The notes: a model not told the origin generated them from the letters alone. A stretch of 64,000 nt of DNA from Desulforegula conservatrix Mb1Pa (GCF_000426225.1 NZ_AUEY01000001.1:1-64000), one strand, 5' to 3'. Positions 37,660 through 46,009 are shown, numbered from the stretch's first letter. Program-made: numbers and translations.

Positions 37660-38322
37660 ATGAAATTAAAGAACAAGCTGAAAATATACGGAATGGCTTT
37701 TGTGTTCCTGACTTTGTCATCAAGCCCTGCATTCTCTGGCGAATACGGCCAGTTTGCCATAGGAGCAAGACTCTACAATTTTGAAACAGGCACAAGCGAT
37801 ATGAATGAAGTCGACATTGCCTTTGATTCGGCTTATCCCATAGACCTCAATCTTACGTGGAAATTCATGGACAATCTATCTCTTGAATTTTCAACTACCC
37901 AGTTCAAACAGGAGGTTGATGGTCGAATTGATGATTTTTCAGGTTATATGGGAGAACTCACCCAAACTCCGGTGTTTTTAACCCTGAGATACGAACAGCA
38001 GATTCATGAGAGTGACATCAACATGTATTTCGGTGTTGGAGGAGCTTACATAATGAACGATTTCGACTTCAAAAAACGTGAATTTCCGGATTCTTTTTTT
38101 GGTGTAAACTATAAGAATGTGGATATTGATGACAGTTTAGCATTAACCCTGAGCATAGGAGCTGAATACAAATTCAGAGAAAATCTTGCTATGTGCGGAG
38201 ACATCAAGCTCATTCTGAACCAGGCTAATTTCACAGTGGATTATTTTGACAACACAACAGGAGAGGAAGATGTCGGACTGACATCTTCCATGTTCGGTCT
38301 CGGCCTGAAGTATTATTTCTGA
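37660..38322 (+). CDS. OmpW-like outer-membrane beta-barrel protein
   Basis: A 220-residue outer-membrane protein. The signal peptide ends at SSSPAFSG; the mature part is alternating beta strands (QFAIGARLYNF, LNLTWKFMDNLSLEFSTTQF, VFLTLRYEQQI, MYFGVGGAYIM, LALTLSIGAEYKF) and ends FGLGLKYYF with the C-terminal Phe recognised by the BAM machinery. The size and eight-strand layout fit OmpW. AGGAAAG precedes ATG. It lies 33 bp after the GDSL-like lipoprotein gene and is closed by a terminator. Confidence 0.82.
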   Translation: MKLKNKLKIYGMAFVFLTLSSSPAFSGEYGQFAIGARLYNFETGTSDMNEVDIAFDSAYPIDLNLTWKFMDNLSLEFSTTQFKQEVDGRIDDFSGYMGELTQTPVFLTLRYEQQIHESDINMYFGVGGAYIMNDFDFKKREFPDSFFGVNYKNVDIDDSLALTLSIGAEYKFRENLAMCGDIKLILNQANFTVDYFDNTTGEEDVGLTSSMFGLGLKYYF

Positions 38323-38343
38323 TACAAACACTGATTCGCAGGC

Positions 38344-38380
38344 AATCCCTGGACTGGCCATCACCTGCCCAGGGATTATT
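38344..38380 (+). terminator. Terminator after the OmpW-like gene
   Basis: Stem AATCCCTGG (38344-38352) / CCAGGGATT (38369-38377), 16-nt loop, followed by ATTA. Confidence 0.65.
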
Positions 38381-38398
38381 AAACAATTATTCATTTAT

Positions 38399-38531
38399 TG
38401 ATGAACTCGCAAAAACTCAAAAAAGGCAACGACGTCATGCCGGATTTGATACGGCATCCATTATTTTCAGTAAGTTCTGGAGTCCGGCTTGCGCCGGAAT
38501 GACGAGAATCGGACTTTTTGCGACCTTGTCA
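38399..38531. repeat. Dispersed palindromic repeat, family A, copy 8
   Basis: Starts TGATGAACTCGCAAAAACTC and ends GGACTTTTTGCGACCTTGTCA. Same internal orientation as copies 1, 4 and 6. It lies after the terminator of the OmpW-like gene. Confidence 0.85.
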
Positions 38532-38625
38532 TTTATTGATTTCATGCTAAAAACAAAAAGAGTATAGTAAAAATATCTATAAAGTTAGGCCATTCTGACA
38601 TTAACCATTATCAAGGAGGCCTCGT

Positions 38626-39120
38626 ATGTACAAATCCATAAAAAACATACTTTTTGCCACAGATCTTTCAGATTCTGCCAAAGATGCCCTCAAGTACGCA
38701 ATCAGCCTTGCTGAAAAACACCAGGCGAAAATAACCGCATTCCATGTACTTCCTGATGTGATGGAAAATTTCTTCTGGGGTGCCGGATTTGAGATGGACA
38801 TGCATTTTGACGCAGAAGCATGGAAAGAGGTCACAGAAGGAAGGCATGCCACTGCATTAGAAATCATTTCCAAGCATATCGAGGAAGTCAGAAAAGGAAT
38901 AGAAGAAGCCAAGGACGTATCAGTCAGGGTAAAGGTGGAAATCGGCCACCCTGTTAAAAATCTGCTCGAAGAATCCGAACAGGGCTATGATCTGATCGTC
39001 ATGGGCACAATGGGTCACAGCAAGTTTGAAGACATGATACTGGGAAGCGTTGCAACAGGTGTTGTCAGAAGATGCAAGATACCGGTCATGGTTGTACCTC
39101 TTGCCGATAAAAAGGAATAA
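38626..39120 (+). CDS. Universal stress protein, UspA family
   Basis: A 164-residue Usp domain. KNILFATDLSDSAKDALKYAISLAEKH opens the fold, and the nucleotide-binding signature G-x2-G-x9-G-S is present as GTMGHSKFEDMILGS. That pattern marks the ATP-binding subgroup. AAGGAGGCC gives a strong ribosome site. The next gene starts 12 bp after the stop, so Usp is co-transcribed with the siroheme/ferredoxin protein. Confidence 0.93.
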   Translation: MYKSIKNILFATDLSDSAKDALKYAISLAEKHQAKITAFHVLPDVMENFFWGAGFEMDMHFDAEAWKEVTEGRHATALEIISKHIEEVRKGIEEAKDVSVRVKVEIGHPVKNLLEESEQGYDLIVMGTMGHSKFEDMILGSVATGVVRRCKIPVMVVPLADKKE

Positions 39121-39132
39121 TGGAGTTAAGGT

Positions 39133-39978
39133 TTGAAGCTTTTTTCAAAGAAAACAGATACCATGCACTGGGAAAGCGAAGCAGAAGAAGCTGTCGGAAA
39201 AGCGCCTTTTTTCATAAGGCCTAAAATAAAAACGAAAATAGAGGAATTCTGCAGGGCCGAAGGCAGTAGTAAAGTAACCCTTGATATAGTCAACAGGGCA
39301 AAATCCAGTTTTACCGAAGAGATGCATAAAAACGTCAAGGGTTACCAGATTTCCTCATGTTTTTCATCCAGCGGATGCCCGAACAGAATTTTTTCAACTG
39401 AAAACCTTCTGGCAAGGCTCGAAGAAGAATTGAAAAATGCGGACATATTAGGCTTCCTTAAATCAAATATTAAAGACGGACTGAAGTTTCACCATGAATT
39501 CAGACTGACCATTGCCGACTGCCCCAACTCATGCTCCCAGCCCCAGATTGCTGATTTTGGAATAATAGCAGCCTCGGTGCCAAATGTTCTCGGAACAAAC
39601 TGCACCCTCTGCGGGGAATGCACATCTTCCTGTCCTGATAAGGCAATCACCCTCGACCACAATAGTTTAATCCCGATTATTGATTTCAGTCATTGCAGCA
39701 AATGTGGCATCTGCTGCAAAAAATGCGGTTTCGGAGAAATAATTGAAGCAAAAAGGGGTTACAGAATACTTCTTGGGGGCAGGCTTGGTCGCCATCCGAG
39801 GCTTGGCATGGAACTTTCCGGTATTTTTTCTGAAGCTGAAACACTATCCATTTTTAAATGGAGTGTTGATTTTTATCTAAGAAATAGTAAAGACGGAAAG
39901 CGATTCAGCCATATTTTCACGGACAAGGACTTTCAGGAACTTACAAGAAAGATTGACCAAGACAATTTTTCATCATAA
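39133..39978 (+). CDS. PCP_red, siroheme-type sulfite/nitrite reductase and ferredoxin domain protein
   Basis: A 281-residue redox protein. Residues 10-60 (MHWESEAEEAVGKAPFFIRPKIKTKIEEFC) match the PCP_red domain. The middle contains the NiR/SiR signature C-x5-C (CFSSSGC) and C-x3-C (CPNSC), which binds siroheme coupled to [4Fe-4S]. After it come two ferredoxin motifs, CTLCGECTSSCP and CSKCGICCKKC. This is much smaller than DsrA or DsrB and likely a single-domain siroheme enzyme or electron carrier. TTG start with GGAG seven bases upstream; the ATG at 39163 would cut the PCP_red domain. The substrate is unknown. Confidence 0.82.
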   Translation: MKLFSKKTDTMHWESEAEEAVGKAPFFIRPKIKTKIEEFCRAEGSSKVTLDIVNRAKSSFTEEMHKNVKGYQISSCFSSSGCPNRIFSTENLLARLEEELKNADILGFLKSNIKDGLKFHHEFRLTIADCPNSCSQPQIADFGIIAASVPNVLGTNCTLCGECTSSCPDKAITLDHNSLIPIIDFSHCSKCGICCKKCGFGEIIEAKRGYRILLGGRLGRHPRLGMELSGIFSEAETLSIFKWSVDFYLRNSKDGKRFSHIFTDKDFQELTRKIDQDNFSS

Positions 39979-40061
39979 AAGACTGGTACATCAGTAATTA
40001 TGGCAAATGGCTCATTAAAAAACCAATATAGTTTGAAATTTTTCAGCTCGGAGAAACAGTA

Positions 40062-40682
40062 ATGAAAAAGCTTTTTTTTTCGGTTTGCCTGACATTTTTA
40101 TTAACATCAGGAGTATGTTTTGCTGCTGACCCTTCTTTTGAAGCAGGTGTCAGAGTCAACCACGAGACAGTTGAAGGCAATTTTGACGCTATAATCCCAA
40201 CAGGCATAGGCTCCATTGTGACAGGTCTCGGAGGCACTTACAATGAGGAGGACTTCAAATATTGGAATGCCAAGTTTGCGGCCAAAAACAGTAATTTTAC
40301 GCCTGGTCTCCAGTATATTCTCGGATTCAAAGGACTATACGGAATTGCCTATGATAATAAAAAGGGCGGACCTAATAAGGACAGTGATCTGGCGGTAATA
40401 GGTTTTCTTTTCGGAGCTGACTATGAGATCCCTGGTAAAATGAATCCTGTCCCAATACCAATAACAACAGGTTTTTCAGTTATTGCAGCCCCCAAACCAC
40501 TCTGCTTTCAAGATACCGACACTTATTTCGAAATCGGAATGGGCATGAAATTCCATGTGATCAAAAATGCCATGGTAACCCTGGACTACCGTTTTGCTGA
40601 CATGGAATTCGAAAAGGATAACGGCTATGACTGGGGGAAAGAGCATCATATGTTTCTTGTGGGTTATGCTATGAAGTTCTAA
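40062..40682 (+). CDS. Outer-membrane beta-barrel protein, YfaZ-like
   Basis: A 206-residue exported protein. Signal peptide MKKLFFSVCLTFLLTSGVCFA is followed by amphipathic strands (FEAGVRVNHETVEGNF, LQYILGFKGLYGIAYDNKKGG, AVIGFLFGADYEIPG, YFEIGMGMKFHVIKNAMVTLDYRFADMEF) and a C-terminal Phe in LVGYAMKF. The layout fits YfaZ-type small porin-like barrels, although the family call is tentative. GGAGA lies before ATG. A hairpin with T tract at 40715 ends the transcript. Confidence 0.75.
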   Translation: MKKLFFSVCLTFLLTSGVCFAADPSFEAGVRVNHETVEGNFDAIIPTGIGSIVTGLGGTYNEEDFKYWNAKFAAKNSNFTPGLQYILGFKGLYGIAYDNKKGGPNKDSDLAVIGFLFGADYEIPGKMNPVPIPITTGFSVIAAPKPLCFQDTDTYFEIGMGMKFHVIKNAMVTLDYRFADMEFEKDNGYDWGKEHHMFLVGYAMKF

Positions 40683-40738
40683 AGGCTTATTTAATGGCCT
40701 TTAAGGGGTTAAGAGCGCATTTTTTCTGCGCCCGTTTT
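40682..40738 (+). terminator. Terminator region after the YfaZ-like gene
   Basis: Two hairpins: AAGGC (40682-40686) / GCCTT (40697-40701), then GCGCA (40715-40719) / TGCGC (40727-40731), the latter followed by CCGTTTTTC. Confidence 0.55.
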
Positions 40739-40814
40739 TCCGGATTATGTTTTTGATTTGGTTTTTTGCAATCTGTTACCTGTTTTCTCTATTCTGCCTG
40801 ACATAAAACCACGA

Positions 40815-40835
40815 GGCGCTCATTTTATAAGCGCC
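40815..40835 (+). promoter_or_regulatory. Hairpin in the leader of the HDOD gene
   Basis: GGCGCT (40815-40820) / AGCGCC (40830-40835) with 9-nt loop, 25 bp upstream of the HDOD protein start. It may be the end of the preceding transcript or a leader structure; no T tract follows. Confidence 0.35.
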
Positions 40836-40859
40836 CATAATCTATGAGAGTATAATAAA

Positions 40860-41891
40860 ATGCTTATGAAATTCGACTGCCCCAAATGTCAGAAGCCTTA
40901 CAAACTCAGCGAGAACTTCTCGCCTCCAAGCCCCAAGGTGATTTTCCCTTGCAGAAAGTGCGGGCATGAGATCATCCTGAATTTTTCAGACTCAACTGAA
41001 GCTCCTAGCGATTTCAAACTGGGAGAGGCGGCTAAGGAAGAAAAACCAGACAAACTTGTAGAAAAGATCATTGATCATGTAAAAAAAATCAAACCTCTTC
41101 CCAACGTTGTCCTAAAGGCAAGAAAACTCCTCAAAGACGAAGACGCTACACTCTCCGATATATCGACCCTGATTGAAACAGATCCTGCAATGGCAACAAG
41201 GGTTCTAAGATTCGCCAACTCAGCCTATTATGGAATGCAGGGCAAGGTAGCTTCACTAAAGCATGCCGCGCACATCCTGGGATTTACCCAGATTGCCCAT
41301 ATGTTCGAAATAGTCGGAAGTGTGGAAATGCTGGGTTCAAAGCTTAAAGGCTATGGCTTTGACGCTATGACCCTATGGAAGCACTCCCTGTTTACGGCAT
41401 CGGCCGCAAGGCAGATAGCAGAGGCTATAAATCCGGCCCTTGAGGGCGAGGCATTTACCTCCGGACTGATCCACGATGTAGGCAAACTGGTGCTGGATCC
41501 TTTTGTCCAGGAACAAAAAGAACTATTCGCGCGGAAACTGGGCGAAAAAAAAGTATCAATGCTAAATGTTGAAAGGGATCTGCTTGGTATTGATCATGCC
41601 CAGGCAGGATACGCAGTTTGCAGAACATGGAACCTCCCGAAACTCCTGAGCAATGCAATATTGTATCATCATACACCTGACAGAGACACAAACAGCCCTA
41701 CCCTGTCCACAATTCTTTCAATTGCAAATATTCTTGCCGTAAAAAGCGGGATGGGACTGGATGAAGAGCACGCCCCTGTCTCAAATGAAGCCATAGACGC
41801 CATAGGGCTCGAGCTTGGTGATATGATGAGGATTGCCTCTGATTCAGCATCGTTTGTGCAGGAAGCATCTGAAACTCTGAAGGTTGCATAA
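40860..41891 (+). CDS. HDOD signalling protein with N-terminal zinc ribbon
   Basis: A 343-residue cytosolic protein. Residues 1-40 form a zinc-ribbon of the MJ0042 type (FDCPKCQKPYKL and FPCRKCGHEI). The rest is an HDOD domain (KIKPLPNVVLKARKLLKDEDATLSDISTLIETDPAMATRVLRFANSAYYG, HSLFTASAARQIA, GLIHDVGKLVLDPF, HHTPDRD). HDOD proteins are HD-superfamily relatives that act in signalling and stress or motility control. The HD pair is retained in the second part (LIHDVGK), which some HDOD proteins lack. No strong ribosome site is visible. Confidence 0.88.
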   Translation: MLMKFDCPKCQKPYKLSENFSPPSPKVIFPCRKCGHEIILNFSDSTEAPSDFKLGEAAKEEKPDKLVEKIIDHVKKIKPLPNVVLKARKLLKDEDATLSDISTLIETDPAMATRVLRFANSAYYGMQGKVASLKHAAHILGFTQIAHMFEIVGSVEMLGSKLKGYGFDAMTLWKHSLFTASAARQIAEAINPALEGEAFTSGLIHDVGKLVLDPFVQEQKELFARKLGEKKVSMLNVERDLLGIDHAQAGYAVCRTWNLPKLLSNAILYHHTPDRDTNSPTLSTILSIANILAVKSGMGLDEEHAPVSNEAIDAIGLELGDMMRIASDSASFVQEASETLKVA

Positions 41892-41898
41892 ATAACTG

Positions 41899-42360
41899 TC
41901 AGGAACGCCGATTATTGAACCAGTCGTCGAGTCTTTCATATGCGGAATTAAGTATCTGCATGATCTGCTTGGATGTTTCCAGCTTTTCAGGATCATGCAT
42001 GAACCTATCTGAATGATATTTTCTTATTTCCCTGTTTCTGGCCTTTTTAACCTCGTCAAAACTTGACGGAGGCTGGAGTCCGAAGGTTTTCAAATCTTCG
42101 ACAACCTGCGGCGGATATCCTCCGAAACCAGAACGCCCTCTCTCATATGAAGTATCATGACTGAAATTTTGTCCATCCTCTGACGAATAATGTTCGTCCT
42201 CATGGTATTTTTTTCCTGGCCCTTTTTCTCCATAAACTGATTGATCGGCATACCTGTCAATCAAATCGCCAGCCTTTGAACTGGCAATATTTATTATTCT
42301 TTTTATTATTCCCGGCACTGTTTTTGCTCCTACAGTTTTCAAGGTGTTATTCCGATTCAT
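41899..42360 (-). CDS. J-domain protein with a C-terminal, HPD-altered J domain
   Basis: A 153-residue protein. The N-terminal ~80 residues are polar and lack a known domain; the C-terminal ~70 residues form a J domain (VVEDLKTFGLQPPSSFDEVKKARNREIRKYHSD with SKQIMQILNSAYERLDDWF). The invariant HPD tripeptide that stimulates DnaK ATPase is HSD here (KYHSDRF). That change usually weakens or abolishes DnaK activation, so this may be a J-like adaptor rather than a true co-chaperone. It is convergent with the HDOD gene, 7 bp apart. Confidence 0.8.
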   Translation of the reverse strand: MNRNNTLKTVGAKTVPGIIKRIINIASSKAGDLIDRYADQSVYGEKGPGKKYHEDEHYSSEDGQNFSHDTSYERGRSGFGGYPPQVVEDLKTFGLQPPSSFDEVKKARNREIRKYHSDRFMHDPEKLETSKQIMQILNSAYERLDDWFNNRRS

Positions 42361-42437
42361 AAATTCATACTGAGCCTTTTCAGAGTTTTAACAGTCTGAA
42401 ACCGACTCCATTCAGAAAGAACGAAAGGAGATAAATT

Positions 42438-42650
42438 ATGGGACACGCCATTGACTTCGCAGCATATGCCAGCAGAAAAAAAGATGAAAACGATGCACTG
42501 GAAGCACGGAAAGAAATGTCAGATTTCCGTGAAGCCTGGAGACTTATAAATAATCTTCCCACTTCAAAAATTGTCAGACTATTCCGCCGTGCTCTTAGAC
42601 TCAGGCTTATCACAATGGCGAATATTCAGGCTGATACAACCGAACCGTAA
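42438..42650 (+). CDS. Small basic protein of unknown function
   Basis: A 70-residue protein preceded by a strong ribosome site (AAAGGAGATA, ATG 7 bases later) and followed by a perfect hairpin, which together support a real gene. It is helical and charged, with an acidic first half (KKDENDALEARKEMSDF) and an Arg-rich second half (KIVRLFRRALRLRL). No family is recognised. It is divergent from the J-domain protein gene, which suggests shared regulation. Confidence 0.65.
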   Translation: MGHAIDFAAYASRKKDENDALEARKEMSDFREAWRLINNLPTSKIVRLFRRALRLRLITMANIQADTTEP

Positions 42651-42665
42651 ATATTTTTGAAACAT

Positions 42666-42704
42666 GATTTTTGATTATGGATATTTTCTCCATAATCAAA
42701 AATC
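42666..42704. terminator. Bidirectional terminator between the small gene and nadE
   Basis: A perfect 16-bp stem, 42666-42681 (GATTTTTGATTATGGA) with 42689-42704, and a 7-nt loop. T-rich on both strands, so it can serve both convergent genes. Confidence 0.8.
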
Positions 42705-42760
42705 TAAATTCATCAGTTCGCATTCCAAAATTCGCTTCATTCCTGAATAATCAAGCACCC

Positions 42761-44380
42761 TTATCTGAACCTATGAGCTATGGGGAATCTGCGTCCGAGT
42801 CCAAACGCCTTGGTTGTCACTCTTAAGCCGGGAGGAGCCTGCTGGCGCTTGTATTCGTTATTCATTATCCTGCGCATCACATCTTCGGTAATCTTCCTGT
42901 CATAACCAGCTTCAACAATTTCATCAATTCCTTTAAACTCTTCCACCGCAAGCTTCAGGATTTTGTCAAGAAGATCATATTCAGGCAGATCATCCTGATC
43001 CTTCTGGTCATGTTTGAGCTCAGCTGAAGGAGCCTTGTCAATTATTCTTTGCGGTATAATCTCCCCATTCTTATTCAGGTCATTGCATATTTCATAAACC
43101 TTGGTCTTGAATACGTCTGAGATTACTGCAAGCCCTCCATTCATGTCTCCATACAGAGTGCAGTAGCCGGTCGCCATTTCAGACTTGTTACCTGTTGTCA
43201 GAAGAATGCGGTTTTCCTTATTTGAAATTGCCATAAGAATGACGCCCCTGATTCTTGCCTGGAGATTCTGCTCCGTGATCCCCGGATTCTCTGGATCAAG
43301 ATTTCCGTGGGCTGTCAAAAAGGCCTCAAAAAGCGGCTTAATGGGCATTATCCTTCGCTCTGTCCCAAGATTTGCGGCAAGCTTTTCAGTGTCTTCAAAA
43401 TTGTCTTTATCAGTATATTCGGAAGGCATGAATACGGTCAGAACATTTTCAGGGCCAAGTGCATCTGCCGCAACCGCAGCTACGATGGCGGAATCGATCC
43501 CGCCGGAAAGCCCGATTACAGCTTTTGAAAATCCGCATTTGCGTACATAATCCCGCACTCCGCATGAAAGTGCCTTGAAAACGGATGAAGACTCATTTTC
43601 GGATACAGAATGAATTTCACCCTCGCCTGCCGCAAAATCAACGCAAACAATATCCTCCTCAAAATCAGACGCCCTTGACAGCATTCTGCCGGAAACGTCA
43701 AAAGCCATGCTCATGCCGTCAAAAAGAAGACTGTCGTTGCCGCCTACCTGGTTTGCATAGACTATGTTCATCCCATATGTTCCTGCAATATTCTTCAGGA
43801 TTTCCTTTCTCAAGTCTTCTTTGCCTGTATTGTAAGGGGAAGCCGAAATATTTATCATCAGGCTCGCACCGGTTTCCGCAAGCTGGCTTACAGGATTCAC
43901 GGAGTACATCGAAGTCTGGAAATAATCCTTGTCATTCCATATATCTTCACAAATTGTCAGGCCCATGCTTACGCCTTTATACAAAAATGCCGAATACGGC
44001 CCGCCTGAATGAAAATATCTTTTTTCATCAAAGACATCATAATTAGGAAGAAGCTGTTTGTAAGCTTTTTTGATAATTTTGCCGTCTTCAAAAAGAACTG
44101 CTGCGTTGAAAAGATCCTTTTCCTTTCTGTCAACAAAACCAAGAACAACTCCGATGCCCTTGATTCTGGACACAAGCTTTTCAAGGGCCTCAATATTGGC
44201 ATCCACAAAATCAGAGCGCTCCAGAAGATCCCTCGGAGGATATCCGAGAAGAGCCATTTCCGGAAAAACAACGAGGTTGCACCCCATTATCAGAGCTTTT
44301 TCAGAAAACTCGACTATCTTTAATGCGTTACCTTTAAAGTCACCGATTGTAGGATTTATCTGGGCTATGGCTATTTTCAT
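42761..44380 (-). CDS. nadE: Glutamine-dependent NAD+ synthetase
   Basis: A 539-residue enzyme for the last step of NAD synthesis, converting deamido-NAD to NAD with glutamine as nitrogen source. The N-terminal nitrilase domain has the Glu-Lys-Cys triad (Glu41 in VVFPEMALLGYPP, Lys108 before QLLPNYDVFDE, Cys144 in LTICEDIWND). The C-terminal synthetase domain has the ATP-pyrophosphatase loop GLSGGIDSA and LLTTGNKSEMATGYCTLYGDMNGG. Length is normal for the two-domain type. It stands as a single gene upstream of an ISAzo13 element. Confidence 0.96.
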   Translation of the reverse strand: MKIAIAQINPTIGDFKGNALKIVEFSEKALIMGCNLVVFPEMALLGYPPRDLLERSDFVDANIEALEKLVSRIKGIGVVLGFVDRKEKDLFNAAVLFEDGKIIKKAYKQLLPNYDVFDEKRYFHSGGPYSAFLYKGVSMGLTICEDIWNDKDYFQTSMYSVNPVSQLAETGASLMINISASPYNTGKEDLRKEILKNIAGTYGMNIVYANQVGGNDSLLFDGMSMAFDVSGRMLSRASDFEEDIVCVDFAAGEGEIHSVSENESSSVFKALSCGVRDYVRKCGFSKAVIGLSGGIDSAIVAAVAADALGPENVLTVFMPSEYTDKDNFEDTEKLAANLGTERRIMPIKPLFEAFLTAHGNLDPENPGITEQNLQARIRGVILMAISNKENRILLTTGNKSEMATGYCTLYGDMNGGLAVISDVFKTKVYEICNDLNKNGEIIPQRIIDKAPSAELKHDQKDQDDLPEYDLLDKILKLAVEEFKGIDEIVEAGYDRKITEDVMRRIMNNEYKRQQAPPGLRVTTKAFGLGRRFPIAHRFR

Positions 44381-44512
44381 GTATCATGTCTCTCTGCTGG
44401 GTTGTTCAAGCTGTTCTAATCAGGCAAAGGGATAGCATAAAAGAGGATGGGGTGAAACGGATTTTGATCAGGCCGCAGGAAAAATCCATGCGGCCATTTT
44501 AGTCTCTGTTCC

Positions 44513-45818
44513 ACTAAGGGCCCGTAAAATAATTACATGGCCGTTTGTTTGATGAAGGGGATAATGGAATAGTTCCATTCACCATGAAAATCATCACGTT
44601 GAATGCGTATTGCCGTAAATTCCTCATCAGTAACTTTGATGCCCTTGGGATAAAGTTTAGAATCGATACTTGCCCTTACTTTTAATCCTTTTTGAGTAGT
44701 GGTCGCAGCAATCAAGTTGACGATTACTTCATGGCTAATCAATGGCTGTCCTCGCCAATTCATGCTTATGTGCGAAAACAATCGATGTTCAATCTTGTTC
44801 CACTTGCTTGTTCCTGGAGGAAAATGACTAACCCTTATGAGAATGCCAAGTTCATCAGATAATTTTTGCAATTCAAGCTTCCAAAGTCGTACGCGGGAGC
44901 CATTGCTGCCGCCTCCATCCGCCATGATTACAAGCTCTTTAGCATCATTATAGAGTGGAGCCCCCATTGCAAACCACCATCTTCGAATAGTTGCCACGGC
45001 AAAGCTTGCCGTATCGTGATCCGTGCCGACACTTACCCATCCGGTGTTGTTTGCCAGATCATAAACACCGTATGGATTCGCTCTTCCCAACTCTTTATCC
45101 ACAAAATCATACACGTTAACTTTTTCTGGATCTCCCTGAGGTCGCCATTCCTTTCCGCCGTTTTTATATTGCCAAACCAGCTCTTTCTTCTTGGTATCAA
45201 CTGAAATCACCGGCTGGCCATTACTAATCGCCTCTTCCGCAATCGTATTTATATACTCAAATTGTGCGTTGCGATCAGGATGGCTGCTTCCCTCCAGTGT
45301 CTTACGATTGCCCTGCAGGCTGTATCCCAGATTTTTAAGCAGATCGCCTATCGATGTGTGGCTGACAATATGTCCTTGCTTCTTCAATTCAGACTCTAAC
45401 TGTCTCAGACTTTTGCAGGTCCAGCGCAAGGATGAATCAGGATTACCGCGAGTTACAGGTTCCACAAGGCTTTCCAAAGCTGCGGTTAGAGCTGCGTTCA
45501 CTTTTACGGTAGCTTTTCTACCAGCACCCTCTCGTCTTATTCGCTGGCGCCCGCCACTCTTGTTTTCCAGTCGCTGACATAACTCTTTCAGACCTTGCTT
45601 TATCGAGCCTATAGCTACTCCTGTCGCTTTACTTACAAGCGTTATTCCTCCATGGCCAATTGCTTTCGCTTCGGAAGCAGCATGCAAGCGCCTTAATCGC
45701 TCATCCAGCGTCCATTCAAGATTCTGAAAACGTTCTCTGATTTTTAATTCACTAGTCATGATCCAATATTAACACATGTTGTTAAAATAGCTATGTTATT
45801 ATTTTACAATGCCTTAGT
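44513..45818 (-). mobile_element. Complete ISAzo13-family insertion sequence
   Basis: About 1.3 kb. The terminal inverted repeats are visible: ACTAAGGGCCCGTAAAATAA at 44513 and, in reverse complement from 45818, ACTAAGGCATTGTAAAATAA, continuing as (T/A)ACAT(G/A)GC. The core ACTAAGG-N4-GTAAAATAAT is identical at both ends. One intact transposase gene spans nearly the whole element, so it could still be active. I could not find a convincing target duplication. Confidence 0.88.
44533..45759 (-). CDS. ISAzo13 family transposase
   Basis: A 408-residue DDE transposase. After an N-terminal helix-turn-helix part (ATGVAIGSIKQGLKEL, REGAGRKATVKV) come SLRWTCKSLRQLESELKKQGH and then the catalytic domain, with VISVDTKKKELVWQYKNGG, VIMADGGGSNGSRVRLWKLELQKL and FPPGTSKWNKIEHRLFSHISMNWRG, where the three acidic catalytic residues are expected. 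This is the Rhodopirellula-type DDE architecture defining ISAzo13. The gene is uninterrupted and its stop lies within the left inverted repeat. Confidence 0.93.
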   Translation of the reverse strand: MTSELKIRERFQNLEWTLDERLRRLHAASEAKAIGHGGITLVSKATGVAIGSIKQGLKELCQRLENKSGGRQRIRREGAGRKATVKVNAALTAALESLVEPVTRGNPDSSLRWTCKSLRQLESELKKQGHIVSHTSIGDLLKNLGYSLQGNRKTLEGSSHPDRNAQFEYINTIAEEAISNGQPVISVDTKKKELVWQYKNGGKEWRPQGDPEKVNVYDFVDKELGRANPYGVYDLANNTGWVSVGTDHDTASFAVATIRRWWFAMGAPLYNDAKELVIMADGGGSNGSRVRLWKLELQKLSDELGILIRVSHFPPGTSKWNKIEHRLFSHISMNWRGQPLISHEVIVNLIAATTTQKGLKVRASIDSKLYPKGIKVTDEEFTAIRIQRDDFHGEWNYSIIPFIKQTAM

Positions 45819-45860
45819 TGTTGGAAAACGAAATAATAGACTTTTCTATCGTTCTTGATT

Positions 45861-46009
45861 TTGGGGAACTTTTTGAAAAAAGTTCCCCAACCCCCTCAAA
45901 AACCTAATGTGTTTATGATAGCAATACGTATTGGTACTTTTTCTTATCTCCGCTCTTTCATAATATCTAAAAGTTTTTGCGGAGCTTTTTTCAGAAAGCG
46001 GCCCGCCGG
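45861..46009. repeat. Bipartite hairpin repeat (X-Y), copy 4
   Basis: Half X is a perfect palindrome at 45861-45890 with arms TTGGGGAACTTTTT, then CCCCCTCAAAAACCTAATG. Half Y is at 45968-46009 (CTAAAAGTTTTTGCGGAGC and TTTTTTCAGAAAGCGGCCCG). It fills the space between the ISAzo13 element and the Mqo-like gene; nothing else is seen in 45819-46099. Confidence 0.75.
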
